Assembly: GCF_003576455.2 (NCBI RefSeq)
Contig: NZ_CP032869.1
Coordinates: 1,984,001-2,048,000 of the forward strand
Direction: 5' to 3'
Origin: Mucilaginibacter celer
Lineage (GTDB): Bacteria > Bacteroidota > Bacteroidia > Sphingobacteriales > Sphingobacteriaceae
DNA: 64,000 nt
The position numbers were made by a program, and so were the translations under genes. This document shows positions 35,009-44,403 of this stretch, one piece after another. The notes beneath the pieces were generated by a model. That model saw only the letters and a list, made by a program, of their open reading frames with translations, made no database searches and was not told where the DNA came from. Each line of letters starts with the position of its first letter. Position 1 is the first letter of the stretch.

Positions 35009-35981
35009 TTAGATAAATAATACGCGGTATTTAAAAGCCCCATACCATTGCCAATAAATGGAATAAAAAGGAATGAGTGTTGATGTAAAGATCATTTCAG
35101 CCACATGTTCCACCGAACGGCTGGTACGGTACAATCGCCTTGTGATGAAGTAAGCTGTGAGTATTAACCAACCCATCCCTCCTGATGCCGTAATTAAAGA
35201 TGTGTTTGATAATAAGCCTGCTAAAAAAACAACAAAACAGGCTATGATGAAGTAATATAAAACAGGTGGCCATGATTGATTGAATTTTAGCACGGTAAAG
35301 TGCCGGGAACTTTTGATAAAGCAAAGCATTAAACAAGGTTTTCTTTTGCTCTTTTAAGCTGATGCCCCAGCGTGCCCGCCTCACAGGATGAACTACCATT
35401 GCCTGGTTGACCTTTTTTAGATCAATGTTATGGAAGATCAGTTTAAACTCCAGGTCACTATCTTCACGCCAGGCCATGCTAAACCGTTCGTCAAAACCAC
35501 CGGTTATGAACAAGGCGAGTTTTGTGCAGGCACAGTTAGCGGTAACAAAATCCGCGGTTTCCAGGCCTGCTGTGTTAAGCTCGTAGTCGGTAGGGCGCTG
35601 TCCCCGCGGTACAATAACACGGCCGGTAAATGCCTGCGCCCTGGTTGGATCAACTTCTGCAAGTATTGCGGTAAGCCACCTGTTATCTGGCCGACAATCA
35701 TCGTCGGTAAACGCTACCACAGCAGCTTTAGCGTTAAGCCAGCCGAGATTTCGCGCCGCGGCCGGCCCCTTTTTATCCGGCAAGCCGAAATAACGGATAT
35801 TTAACAGCCTGTTAAAATCACTCACGGCTGCGCGGGTCTCCTGATCGGGGCCGTCGCTTATTACTAATATTTCAAATTCCTGTTTATTCAGTAACTGCAA
35901 CTGCAGCGCTTTCAGGCATTTGCTGAGTAATTGTGGTCGTTTGTATGTCGGGATTACTATTGATATCTGCATTTTTTTCAA
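35009..35981 (-). pseudogene. Glycosyltransferase family 2, frameshifted by ATCA duplication
   Basis: ATG 35981 starts ISIVIPTYKRPQLLSKCLKA; DXD-like FTDDDCRPDN, and GGFDERFSMAWREDSDLEF are all present. After LFNALLYQKFPALYRAKIQS the frame drifts and runs to 35097. The other frame continues sensibly as SWPPVLYYFIIACFVVFLAG, a membrane tail, and ends at 35009, 2 nt before the GT9 start. A doubled ATCA (plus 35273-35283, TGATTGATTGA) shifts the frame by +1; collapsing it yields about 322 residues. Confidence 0.82.
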
Positions 35982-37689
35982 TTATAAATGAACCAATGAC
36001 CAAAGCATCAAAAGGGGAGCTCCAAAAACATTCAATAGCATCGCGTGGTGTGCAAACTATAGGTTTGCCAAGCGTATTGAACGAAGTATTGATCAGCACC
36101 GGAACGCCGATTTTGCGATAGAAGGCTTTTAGCAGATCATAATATTTTTTGTTTTGTTGTTCGTTCACTGTTTGTATCCGGGCTGTGCCATCGGTATGCC
36201 GCACGGCGGGGATGCGGTCGGCTTTATCCGCTTTTACATCGTATATAAATAACATAAACGGCGAATATTCGGCACTTTCAAACCAGTTGGCGGCTTCCTC
36301 TTCAAGCACCACCGGCGCCACCGGCCGAAAGTCTTCCCTGTCTTTTACCTCGTTTAAGCGCGCCTGCATTTCGGGATTAATAGGGGAGGCCAGTATGGAG
36401 CGGTTACCCAAAGCCCTTGGGTCAAATTCCATCCGGTTTTGGTACCAGCCTATTATCTTATCCTGTGCAAGCACTTCGGCTGTTTCTTCGGCAATGTTTT
36501 CCATGCGGCGGTATGGCACTTTGCTCCATTTCATGAACTTTTCAATTTCATCGTCGTTGTATTCCGGTCCCAAATAGGCATGGTCCATCACAAATTCACG
36601 TTCATTGCTTTTTCGCTGCTGCGCGTCTATCCATAATGCTGCGCCTAAAGCGGTACCATCATCGCCAGATGCCGGCTGCCCCCAGATATTGTTAAATGCT
36701 TTGGCATCTCTTATACGTGCATTGGCCACACAGTTAAGTGCCACGCCGCCTGCCATGCACAAATTTGCCGAGCCGGTTTCTTTTTGCAGCCAGCTGGTTA
36801 TATCCAGCAAAGTTTCCTCCAGTACCAATTGCAACGAATGCGCTATATTGAAATGATGAGCTGTAAATTCGTGATGGCGCAACCGTTGCGGGCCAAACCG
36901 CTCTGTGAAATTTTGATTGGTAATAGTATACTGGCCGTTAGCGCTTAAACTGATCATCTCCCGAAAATCCTTCACAAAATCGGTATTGCCATAAGATGCC
37001 AAAGCCATTACCTTATATTCGTCCGACGAGTGCAGGAAGCCCAGGTGGGTTGTAACCTGTTCGTAAAGCAAGCCCAAAGAGTGGGGCATATTTACCTGGC
37101 CTATGCGCGTTAGCTGTTGCCCGCTGCCAAAATTATAAGTTGTTGTGGCCAGTTCACCGCGCCCGTCAACGGTCATCACCGCGGCCTCATCAAAAGGCGA
37201 ACAATTGAACGCGCTGGCGGCGTGGGCCAAATGGTGCTCCACGTAATGCCATTGCTCCGGTTTTATGTTAGCGCCGATAAAGCGTTTTTGCAGGTGATGA
37301 GGGTACCCATCGTTAAGCTGTGCGCGAGCATTAATAATGGAAGATAAAAACAGCGGGTCCCATACGTTCAGCCAATCGTTGTTATCAATTTTTCCGTTGT
37401 TTTCAAATGGTATCTCTATGGTTGATTTATCGCGGTATTGTTCGCCAACCAGCAGGTAAGGATCAAACGAATAAGCTACATGTTCTAAATCGTTGACATG
37501 AATGTCGGCTATACACAAGCAATAATCAATGGCATGAAAAGGCAATTCCCAGGTTGAAAACGGTACCGGCCTTTTACCATGTTTAAAGTGGGTGAACCGT
37601 TCCTCCTCGGCCGCCGCGATAAGCTGTCCGTCTTTTATTAAACATGCCGCCGAGTCGTGAAAAACGGCGTTTATTCCTAATGTATACAT
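35884..37689 (-). CDS. Carbamoyltransferase (NodU/CmcH/TobZ family)
   Basis: A 601-residue protein: N-terminal Kae1-like domain (LGINAVFHDSAACLIKDGQL, VEHHLAHAASAFNCSPFDEA, metal histidines in HHLAHAAS) and C-terminal YrdC-like domain (GRMEFDPRALGNRSILASP-type segment, here MEFDPRALGNRSILASP; FRPVAPVVLEE). It transfers carbamoyl from carbamoyl phosphate/ATP to a hydroxyl of a sugar or polyketide. The context with GT2 and GT9 suggests glycan carbamoylation. Its 3' end overlaps the GT2 start by 98 nt, which is unusually long. Confidence 0.88.
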   Translation of the reverse strand: MYTLGINAVFHDSAACLIKDGQLIAAAEEERFTHFKHGKRPVPFSTWELPFHAIDYCLCIADIHVNDLEHVAYSFDPYLLVGEQYRDKSTIEIPFENNGKIDNNDWLNVWDPLFLSSIINARAQLNDGYPHHLQKRFIGANIKPEQWHYVEHHLAHAASAFNCSPFDEAAVMTVDGRGELATTTYNFGSGQQLTRIGQVNMPHSLGLLYEQVTTHLGFLHSSDEYKVMALASYGNTDFVKDFREMISLSANGQYTITNQNFTERFGPQRLRHHEFTAHHFNIAHSLQLVLEETLLDITSWLQKETGSANLCMAGGVALNCVANARIRDAKAFNNIWGQPASGDDGTALGAALWIDAQQRKSNEREFVMDHAYLGPEYNDDEIEKFMKWSKVPYRRMENIAEETAEVLAQDKIIGWYQNRMEFDPRALGNRSILASPINPEMQARLNEVKDREDFRPVAPVVLEEEAANWFESAEYSPFMLFIYDVKADKADRIPAVRHTDGTARIQTVNEQQNKKYYDLLKAFYRKIGVPVLINTSFNTLGKPIVCTPRDAIECFWSSPFDALVIGSFIIEKNADINSNPDIQTTTITQQMPESAAVAVTE

Positions 37690-38077
37690 ACTTTATAGTT
37701 TCTAACCTGTTCGTTTTCAGCTTAAATAACATGGGCACCGTTCATGCAGTTTTTGGCATCTCCCAAACAGGTCATAAAATAGGTATGCGGATGTAAAGTT
37801 GTATTTATTAAGTTATTGAAAACCAACGGTTTTTCTGTATGCCATCAAAGTAATTTGTTCAATATTCAGTAGTTATAACTACAATTTAACGTAGTTTACG
37901 CAATTACAGGATGATATAACCTTGTTAAGTCACTGATAATTGAAACGGCTACTTTAAAACATCAGGTATTTATCCCGGTTAATGTGTGTTTTTACTCACC
38001 GATGTAAAAATCCCTAACCCGAACTTTGGTAAAAGCGGAAAACTGTGGTTTTATCGTCGTTTACTTAAAAAGCAAAA
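37690..38077. other. Divergent intergenic region
   Basis: A 388-nt AT-rich region between the carbamoyltransferase and the desaturase. GAACTTTG at 38021-38028 is one mismatch from the TAnnTTTG -7 element and may serve the desaturase, but no -33 TTG is seen. Nothing else is evident. Confidence 0.35.
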
Positions 38078-39121
38078 ATGCCATTCTTAGATTATGTATT
38101 GCAAACTCCATCGTATGGTTGGAAGGACCCTGCCGGGGCCCTGGTTAAACCAACGTCCGGTCAAATTTTAAAAGAGTTTTTTTTAAGGTTAAATCTGTTT
38201 AGAACCCGTAAAAACTGGCTGCCGGTATTTAGCTGGCTGAAGGTGATTTGCCTTTCTGTTTTTTTTGCAATGTTTTTGATTTACTATTTGAGCTGGTGGA
38301 CGTTGCTGGCTGCCTTTGTATATGGCATGATCATTATGGGTACCCATGGTACCATCTGGCATCACCGGTATTGCACGCACGGAGCCTATAAGTTTCGTAA
38401 CGGTTTCTGGCGCTTTATTACGCAAAACCTCACCATCAATGTGATCCCCGAAGAAATTTATGTGATCTCTCACCATGTTCACCATTCTAAATCAGATCAG
38501 CCGGGCGACCCTTATAACGCGCAGGCCGGTTTTCTTTATTGCTTTTTGGCCGATGTGAACCATCAGCCAATCGCTAAAGATCTGAGCGAAGGCGATTACA
38601 GCAGGGTGCGATCCCTCATGAAACATACAGGTGTAAAAGCCAATACCTACGCGCAATATCAGCAATGGGGATCGTACGTTAATCCTTACAAGGCAATATT
38701 ATCATGGATTCTGAACTGGGGCTTTTGGTATGGGGCATTTTACCTGTTGGGCGGAAATGCACTCGTGTTTAGTTTGTTTGGAGCTGCCGGTTTTTGGGCA
38801 GTTGGCGTGCGCACTTTTAATTATGACGGCCACGCCAAGGGCCAGGACAAACAACGCGAGGGAACGGATTATAACCAGAACGATAAATCGATCAACCAGT
38901 TATGGCCAGGCTTGGTAGCCGGCGAATGGCACAACAACCATCATTTATATCCTAAAAGCGCCCGTAGTGGTTTTAAACCGCACCAGGTAGATCTGGCCTG
39001 GTATTATATCAGGATGATGAGTTGGCTGGGCGCGGTTACGGAGTACAGGGATAACAAAAAGCAGTTTTATGAGCACTACTATCTGCCATATAAAAAAGCC
39101 AACCTAAATCAAAAACTGTAA
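38078..39121 (+). CDS. Membrane fatty-acid desaturase
   Basis: A 347-residue di-iron desaturase with three His boxes: HHRYCTH near residues 95-101, HHVHHSKSD near 131, and EWHNNHHLYP near 285. Several membrane helices lie between. It introduces a double bond in acyl-CoA or lipid-bound acyl chains. The substrate is not known. A second desaturase occurs at 47695-48429. Confidence 0.92.
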   Translation: MPFLDYVLQTPSYGWKDPAGALVKPTSGQILKEFFLRLNLFRTRKNWLPVFSWLKVICLSVFFAMFLIYYLSWWTLLAAFVYGMIIMGTHGTIWHHRYCTHGAYKFRNGFWRFITQNLTINVIPEEIYVISHHVHHSKSDQPGDPYNAQAGFLYCFLADVNHQPIAKDLSEGDYSRVRSLMKHTGVKANTYAQYQQWGSYVNPYKAILSWILNWGFWYGAFYLLGGNALVFSLFGAAGFWAVGVRTFNYDGHAKGQDKQREGTDYNQNDKSINQLWPGLVAGEWHNNHHLYPKSARSGFKPHQVDLAWYYIRMMSWLGAVTEYRDNKKQFYEHYYLPYKKANLNQKL

Positions 39122-39152
39122 TCAGCTTAAATATACAAATCAACGCCCCGTA

Positions 39153-39674
39153 ATGAGTGAACCCGTAAATATTGAAAAAACCTCCGGTTATGTATTAAAG
39201 CCGGATCAGCTTCGGATTTTTTTTACTGATCACCTCAGCCGAATTTTCTGTGCTAAATCGCATTTATTTGAGCGATTGCCCGAACTCGCAGATGAGGCCC
39301 ATTTTAAAGATTTGAAACAAGCTGTTTTAGAAACCTGGGAAGATATAGGCAAACAAATAGCCCGGATAGAAGAAATATTTACGTTGCTTGATGAAGCTCC
39401 GTCTTTAAGAAACTGTGAGGAACTGATCGTTTTCATAGAGTCGGGGTTTTCAGGTATTTATCATAAAAAGGAAAACCTGGAACTACGTGATCTCTCCATA
39501 TTATTTTATTTATCAGTTATTGAAAGCGTAGAACTGTCTTCCTTTAAATTATTACAAATGGCTGCTGTAAAGTTGCCCGATAAGCGGATTCAACAATTGC
39601 TTAAGGAAAACTTCGACGAATCGAAAGCAGACAGGAGCTTGTTTGTCCTGATAGCCGCACGGTACGTCAATTAA
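39153..39674 (+). CDS. DUF892-like protein, divergent
   Basis: A 173-residue helical protein that retains the DUF892 outline (LRIFFTDHLSRIFCAKSHLF; NLELRDLSILFYLSVIESVE; SSFKLLQMAAVKL) but with the typical Glu/His metal residues largely changed (e.g. VIESVELSSF where others have KVEHYEIASY). It may have lost the di-metal site. It leads a coupled group with SSB and the sigma-like gene. Confidence 0.7.
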   Translation: MSEPVNIEKTSGYVLKPDQLRIFFTDHLSRIFCAKSHLFERLPELADEAHFKDLKQAVLETWEDIGKQIARIEEIFTLLDEAPSLRNCEELIVFIESGFSGIYHKKENLELRDLSILFYLSVIESVELSSFKLLQMAAVKLPDKRIQQLLKENFDESKADRSLFVLIAARYVN

Positions 39675-39685
39675 TCAACAAAACA

Positions 39686-40048
39686 ATGTCAGGGATAAAT
39701 AAAGTTGTGCTTATAGGAAATGTAGGAGAAGATCCGGCACTCCGATTTATCGGAGACGATATTGCTGTTGCAAGTTTCCGGTTGCTTACCGCGGAGCAAG
39801 TCATTAAAAATGGTGTTAAAACCGGGCATAACGAATGCCATAATATTGTGATGTTGCGCAGCGTAGCAGAGCATGCTTTTAAAGTGTTAAAAAAAGGCAA
39901 GCTGATTTGTGTGGAAGGCAAACTTCAAACCCGCTTTTTAGATGATCCTCCGGGTATGAAAAAAATTACCGAGGTTGTAGCGTTTTATTTCAGGTTGTTG
40001 GGCAGAAGCAGCGATTTTGAAGAAGCGCCTGATAGAATAGAAATATGA
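39686..40048 (+). CDS. Single-stranded DNA-binding protein
   Basis: A 120-residue OB-fold SSB: MSGINKVVLIGNVGEDPALR, HNIVMLRSVAEHAFKVLKKG and LICVEGKLQTRFLDD. The acidic C-terminal tail (DDDIPF type) that recruits partners is absent, so this is probably a secondary SSB. It ends with an ATGA overlap into the sigma-like gene. Confidence 0.9.
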   Translation: MSGINKVVLIGNVGEDPALRFIGDDIAVASFRLLTAEQVIKNGVKTGHNECHNIVMLRSVAEHAFKVLKKGKLICVEGKLQTRFLDDPPGMKKITEVVAFYFRLLGRSSDFEEAPDRIEI

Positions 40049-40341
40049 AAATTTACCCGGCAGGCACCAGGATCTCCGATGCCGACCTTTGCCCGCTGAT
40101 ACGATGCGATGAGAAAAAAGGCGCCGGCATGTTGTATGACGCTTACGCGAATTTTCTTTTTCTCAATATCATGCGCAAAGTACAAAACAGGGAGCTGGCA
40201 GAGCGACTTCTTGAAGAAACGTTTAAAAAAGTCTGGCATTCAATACCTGATTACAAAATAAACAAAGAGCGAATTTACACCTGGATGAAAGCGATAGCCG
40301 ACGACTTAGCCAAACACGCTTTATCTCAACTCAACAAATGA
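40045..40341 (+). CDS. Sigma-70 region 2-like protein lacking region 4
   Basis: A 98-residue protein with ECF region-2 features: GAGMLYDAYANFLFLNIMRK, AERLLEETFKKVWHSI and YTWMKAIADDLAKHAL. No promoter -35 binding HTH (region 4) is present and the next gene starts immediately (ATGA). It may be a decoy, anti-sigma-like or partner-dependent factor; function unknown. Confidence 0.75.
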   Translation: MKIYPAGTRISDADLCPLIRCDEKKGAGMLYDAYANFLFLNIMRKVQNRELAERLLEETFKKVWHSIPDYKINKERIYTWMKAIADDLAKHALSQLNK

Positions 40342-41366
40342 AGATAATATCAACGATATTCAGTCCGGAAAGTGGTAAAATTGTTGTAATTGGTACATCT
40401 GCCGGCGGCATGAGCGCTTCCATAAAACTGTTGCAACAATTCCCGGTTGATTTTCCGGCACCTATACTTATGGTACAACATATATCCGGTGACGCCTCCG
40501 GCGATGCCCTTTTGCAGGCATTAAATGAAAGTATTGAGCTTAAATGCGTTCATGCAATACAGGATGCCCATCTTGAAAACGGAAAGGTGTATCTCGCCCC
40601 ATCCGATCACCATTTGATGGTATCTAAAAGCGGGCATGTGCAGATAACCAAAGGAGCGCAGGAAAACCGATCAAGGCCGGCCATCGACCCTTTGTTCCGC
40701 TCGGCAGCGGTGGCTTTTGGCAACCGGGTAATTGGCATCATACTTACCGGATATCTGGACGATGGCACAGCGGGCCTTATTGCTATTAAACGCTGTGGTG
40801 GTACCTGTATAATACAAGAACCTAACGACGCGGAATATCCCGATATGCCCCAAAACGCGTTGAACCAGGTGAAAACGATTTACAGGTTACCTATAGCTAA
40901 AATGGGCGCTGCACTCATGAAAATATTGGCAGCCCCGGCAAAAAAACAAGTTGAAATACCAAAGGATATTGAACTGGAGGTGAAGATTGCCGAACGCGTG
41001 CTCAGCGACCTTGCCGCCGTTAACGAACTGGGCAACCAGGTGCCTTTTAACTGTCCCGGTTGCGGCGGCGTGTTATGGAAAATAAAAAAAGGATCGTTTT
41101 TAAGGTACCGATGCCATACCGGCCACGCCTATACTGCTGCGAGTTTGGTAGCCGAGCAAACCAATAAAATCGAGGAAACCATGTGGGTAGCGTTACGCAT
41201 GTTTGAGGAACGACGAAACCTGCTAACCACGCTCGCCAAAGGACAAACGGGGGCGGCCGCGCGTTCGGCCGAAGAGCGCGCGGCTTTGTCGCAGGTGCAT
41301 ATTGATAGGATCAGGGCAATTTTATTGGCTGATGATAAGGCTACTAAAAGCGATCTGCCCTCATAG
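40338..41366 (+). CDS. CheB methylesterase-like protein with zinc-ribbon-like C-terminus
   Basis: A 342-residue protein. CheB catalytic domain at residues ~10-190: VIGTSAGGMSASIKLLQQFP (Ser in GTSAGG), PILMVQHISGDASGDALLQA (His), and IGIILTGYLDDGTAGL (Asp). Residues ~225-270 carry CPGCGGVLWKIKKGSFLRYR plus CHTGH, a probable zinc ribbon. No receiver domain. It adjoins another, larger CheB-CheR protein. Confidence 0.88.
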   Translation: MKIISTIFSPESGKIVVIGTSAGGMSASIKLLQQFPVDFPAPILMVQHISGDASGDALLQALNESIELKCVHAIQDAHLENGKVYLAPSDHHLMVSKSGHVQITKGAQENRSRPAIDPLFRSAAVAFGNRVIGIILTGYLDDGTAGLIAIKRCGGTCIIQEPNDAEYPDMPQNALNQVKTIYRLPIAKMGAALMKILAAPAKKQVEIPKDIELEVKIAERVLSDLAAVNELGNQVPFNCPGCGGVLWKIKKGSFLRYRCHTGHAYTAASLVAEQTNKIEETMWVALRMFEERRNLLTTLAKGQTGAAARSAEERAALSQVHIDRIRAILLADDKATKSDLPS

Positions 41367-41448
41367 CCTGCTTTAAACAGGAGTGTATGGCAGATTGCCG
41401 CCGATTATAATTACCTTTAACCTTATAAACAAACCAGGCGGAAACCAG

Positions 41449-44403
41449 ATGGTCAAATCAAAAAAAGCTGTCGTACCGGAAATAGCTAAAAAAAAAAAGC
41501 CGGTAAAGGCCGGCGGTAAAAAATTGAAATCATTTCCGGTTATTGCCATCGGCGGTTCAGCGGGTTCTTTTTCAGCCTACGAAAAATTTTTCGCGCATAT
41601 GCCCGCCGATAGCGGTATGGCTATTGTAATTATAATGCACCTCGATCCGCTGCACAAAAGCCAGCTTTCGGAAGTGATGCAGCGCTACACGGCTATCCCG
41701 ATAATTGAAGCTACCGATGGCATGGCGATCCGGCCGGATCATATCTATATCATACCGCCTAATAAAGATATGGGCATCCATAATGGTAAACTCCTGCTGC
41801 TAACCGCGTCAAAACCAGAGGGAGTGAGGCAACCAATTGATTATTTTTTCCAGAGCCTTGCTAATGATCAATGGAACAAATCGGTAGCGGTAATTCTATC
41901 GGGAATGGGCGCTGACGGGGAAACGGGCATCCGGATGATTAAGGAGAACCTGGGTATGACAATTGCCCAGGACCCGGAAACCGCCGACTACGATAGTATG
42001 CCGTTGGCAGCTATAGGTACCAACCTGGTTGATTATGTACTCTCGCCGGAAGAAATGCCTTTAAAGATCATCCAATACCTGAACCACCCCGTTATTGCTG
42101 AGGAGGTTGACGATAGTTTGAAGATGTCATTGAAAAACAACAATGCCATCCATAAAATATTAATGCTATTGCGCTCACATACAGGCAATGATTTTGCGCT
42201 GTACAAGAAAAGCACCGTTACCCGCCGTATAGAACGCAGGATAGCTTATTACCAGTTTACAGATTATGCGCAATACGCCGATTACCTGAAGGATAACCCG
42301 GAAGAGATCGATAATTTGTTCAATGAACTGCTGATTGGCGTGACAAAATTTTTCAGGGATGCTACCGCCTTTGAGTCTTTAAAACAGTTGCTGAAACAAT
42401 TGATTGGGCAAAAAAATGAGGATCAGCCAATACGCGTTTGGATAGCTGGTTGCTCTACCGGAGAAGAGGCATACTCCGTAGCTATGCTGCTGGTTGAATG
42501 TGTCAACATGCTTAAACGCAAGATTATACCCAAAATCCAGGTTTACGCCACAGACCTTGACCCGGCCGCCCTTGAGCATGCACGATCGGGCGTTTATCAC
42601 GAAAATATAATTGCCGAGGTATCTCCCGAGCGCCTGAGGCAATTTTTTACCCGCGAAGACGACCGTTACCGTGTAAAAAAAGAATTGAGGGACCTCATTG
42701 TATTTGCACAGCAAAACCTGATCAAAGACCCGCCATTCATCAAACTCGATCTGCTTTGCTGTCGCAATATGCTCATTTATTTTACACCAGAGCTTCAAAA
42801 AAAGATCATCCCCTTGTTTCATTATGCCCTTAACCCGGGCGGGATTATGTTCATGGGGCCGGCCGAAACCATAGGTGGCTTCACCGACCTGTTTCGTTCA
42901 CTCGATCCCAAATGGAAATTATTTGAGCGGCAGGAAGGTCACGTTGCGCTGCGTGATATGATCGATTTTCCGTATCAGGCCTCTAAACAACCTTTACACA
43001 CCGTAAAACCTCATGAAGTGAACACCAAAAAGCAAAAAGGCTCTTTTTCAGATATTTTCAACAAAGTGCTGATCGATAAATTTCTACCGCCCTCAGTGCT
43101 GGTTAATGAAAAAGGCGATATTCTGTATAATAACGGTAATACCGGCAAATACCTGGAGCTGCCCCGGGGCGAAACAGTTTCGAACAATATTTTAAAACTG
43201 GCCCGTGAGGAGCTTAAATACGCACTATCCAGCAGCTTACAACAGGCCCTTAAAAGCGGGGATACACAGGTAAGGGAGTATATCACCTTAAAAGACGGCA
43301 AACAAAGCCGCCAGGTGAGCATACAGGCTACAGCAGTGCACGAGCCGGAAATACCGCCGCTGGTAATGTTTGTATTTGAAGATCATGGGTTGATAGAAAC
43401 AAATAAAAAATCGCAGCATCCATCCTCATCGGATGGTGATGCACTTGCCGAGGCGTTAAAAAAGGAACTGGTTTATACCAAGCAGCAGCTAACTACCACT
43501 GTAGAGGAAATGGAAAGCTCGATGGAAAAACTCAGGCTAAGTAATGAGGAATTGCAAAGCACCAACGAGGAGCTGCAGAGCACCAATGAGGAATCACTGA
43601 CCACGAAAGAAGAAATGCAGTCGTTAAATGAGGAACTGATGACCGTGAACAGCCAGTACCAGTTAAAAGCAGAAGAGCTGACCCGGCTCAATAATGACAT
43701 GAAAAACCTGCTGGACGCAACTGAAGTTTGTACGCTGTTTCTTGATAATGATTTGAATATCCTTCGCTATACCCCGCAGGTGCGCCATTTGTTTAACCTT
43801 ATCGCAAGTGACGTTGGACGGCCTATCAGCCACGTGGTTTCTAATTTTGAAAAGCCTATTAATGAGGATTACATCCGCGAGGTGATTGATAAACTTACCA
43901 TTAAGGTTACAGATTTGCGCACCAGGGATAACGAGTGGTACCGTGTGCGGATCATGCCTTACCGTACCCTGGATAACTATATTTCGGGGGCGGTATTGAC
44001 GCTTACCCAGATAACCGATTTTAAGCTGATGGAATCCAGCCTCGAGGTTTTGAAAGATTATGCCGCATCCATCTTAAATGAAATTCCGGAGGCTACTATA
44101 CAAATGGACGGGGATTTTAATATTACAGGCGCGAATACCTTAGCCCTGAAATTGTTTAAAACAACCTACCATGATGTGCAGGGGAAAAACGCGGCAGAGT
44201 TTTTAAAAAAGCAATGGAAAACAGAAGAGCCCGCACAATTGTTAAGCCATTGTTTAAATGAACGGAAGGAAGTGTCGGCAGTCGTAACTACCAAAACCAG
44301 GCAGCCTAAAATATACCAGCTAAACGCCCGCCCATTTTTCGAGCAAACGGAGACAACGCCTTTAATTGTTTTAAGGATAAATGAAAGTGAAAACAGCTCA
44401 TAA
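41449..44403 (+). CDS. CheB-CheR-PAS hybrid signalling protein
   Basis: A ~984-residue protein starting MVKSKKAVVPEIAKKK. Order: CheB methylesterase (AIGGSAGSFSAYEKFFAHMP; VILSGMGADGETGIRM), CheR methyltransferase (TKFFRDATAFESLK; RVWIAGCSTGEEAYSVAMLL; CRNMLIYFTPELQKKIIPLF), a long coiled coil of LRLSNEELQSTNEELQSTNE repeats, then two PAS-like regions. These soluble sensors lack chemoreceptors. ATG 41449 is preferred to an upstream in-frame ATG at 41383. Confidence 0.93.
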   Translation: MVKSKKAVVPEIAKKKKPVKAGGKKLKSFPVIAIGGSAGSFSAYEKFFAHMPADSGMAIVIIMHLDPLHKSQLSEVMQRYTAIPIIEATDGMAIRPDHIYIIPPNKDMGIHNGKLLLLTASKPEGVRQPIDYFFQSLANDQWNKSVAVILSGMGADGETGIRMIKENLGMTIAQDPETADYDSMPLAAIGTNLVDYVLSPEEMPLKIIQYLNHPVIAEEVDDSLKMSLKNNNAIHKILMLLRSHTGNDFALYKKSTVTRRIERRIAYYQFTDYAQYADYLKDNPEEIDNLFNELLIGVTKFFRDATAFESLKQLLKQLIGQKNEDQPIRVWIAGCSTGEEAYSVAMLLVECVNMLKRKIIPKIQVYATDLDPAALEHARSGVYHENIIAEVSPERLRQFFTREDDRYRVKKELRDLIVFAQQNLIKDPPFIKLDLLCCRNMLIYFTPELQKKIIPLFHYALNPGGIMFMGPAETIGGFTDLFRSLDPKWKLFERQEGHVALRDMIDFPYQASKQPLHTVKPHEVNTKKQKGSFSDIFNKVLIDKFLPPSVLVNEKGDILYNNGNTGKYLELPRGETVSNNILKLAREELKYALSSSLQQALKSGDTQVREYITLKDGKQSRQVSIQATAVHEPEIPPLVMFVFEDHGLIETNKKSQHPSSSDGDALAEALKKELVYTKQQLTTTVEEMESSMEKLRLSNEELQSTNEELQSTNEESLTTKEEMQSLNEELMTVNSQYQLKAEELTRLNNDMKNLLDATEVCTLFLDNDLNILRYTPQVRHLFNLIASDVGRPISHVVSNFEKPINEDYIREVIDKLTIKVTDLRTRDNEWYRVRIMPYRTLDNYISGAVLTLTQITDFKLMESSLEVLKDYAASILNEIPEATIQMDGDFNITGANTLALKLFKTTYHDVQGKNAAEFLKKQWKTEEPAQLLSHCLNERKEVSAVVTTKTRQPKIYQLNARPFFEQTETTPLIVLRINESENSS

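Noticed and set aside
35030..35110. Whether the GT2 tail could be an independent small membrane protein (35009-35329)
   Set aside because: The sequence continues the GT2 family C-terminus and starts upstream of any sensible RBS; a frameshift is simpler.
40045..40341. The sigma-like protein as a frameshifted full ECF sigma factor
   Set aside because: Downstream sequence is CheB in a clean ATGA-coupled frame and no region 4 motif appears in any frame.
43500..43680. Repetitive NEELQSTNEELQSTNEE segment as a possible DNA repeat array
   Set aside because: It is a coiled-coil linker inside the CheB-CheR-PAS protein; repeats are at protein level and few.
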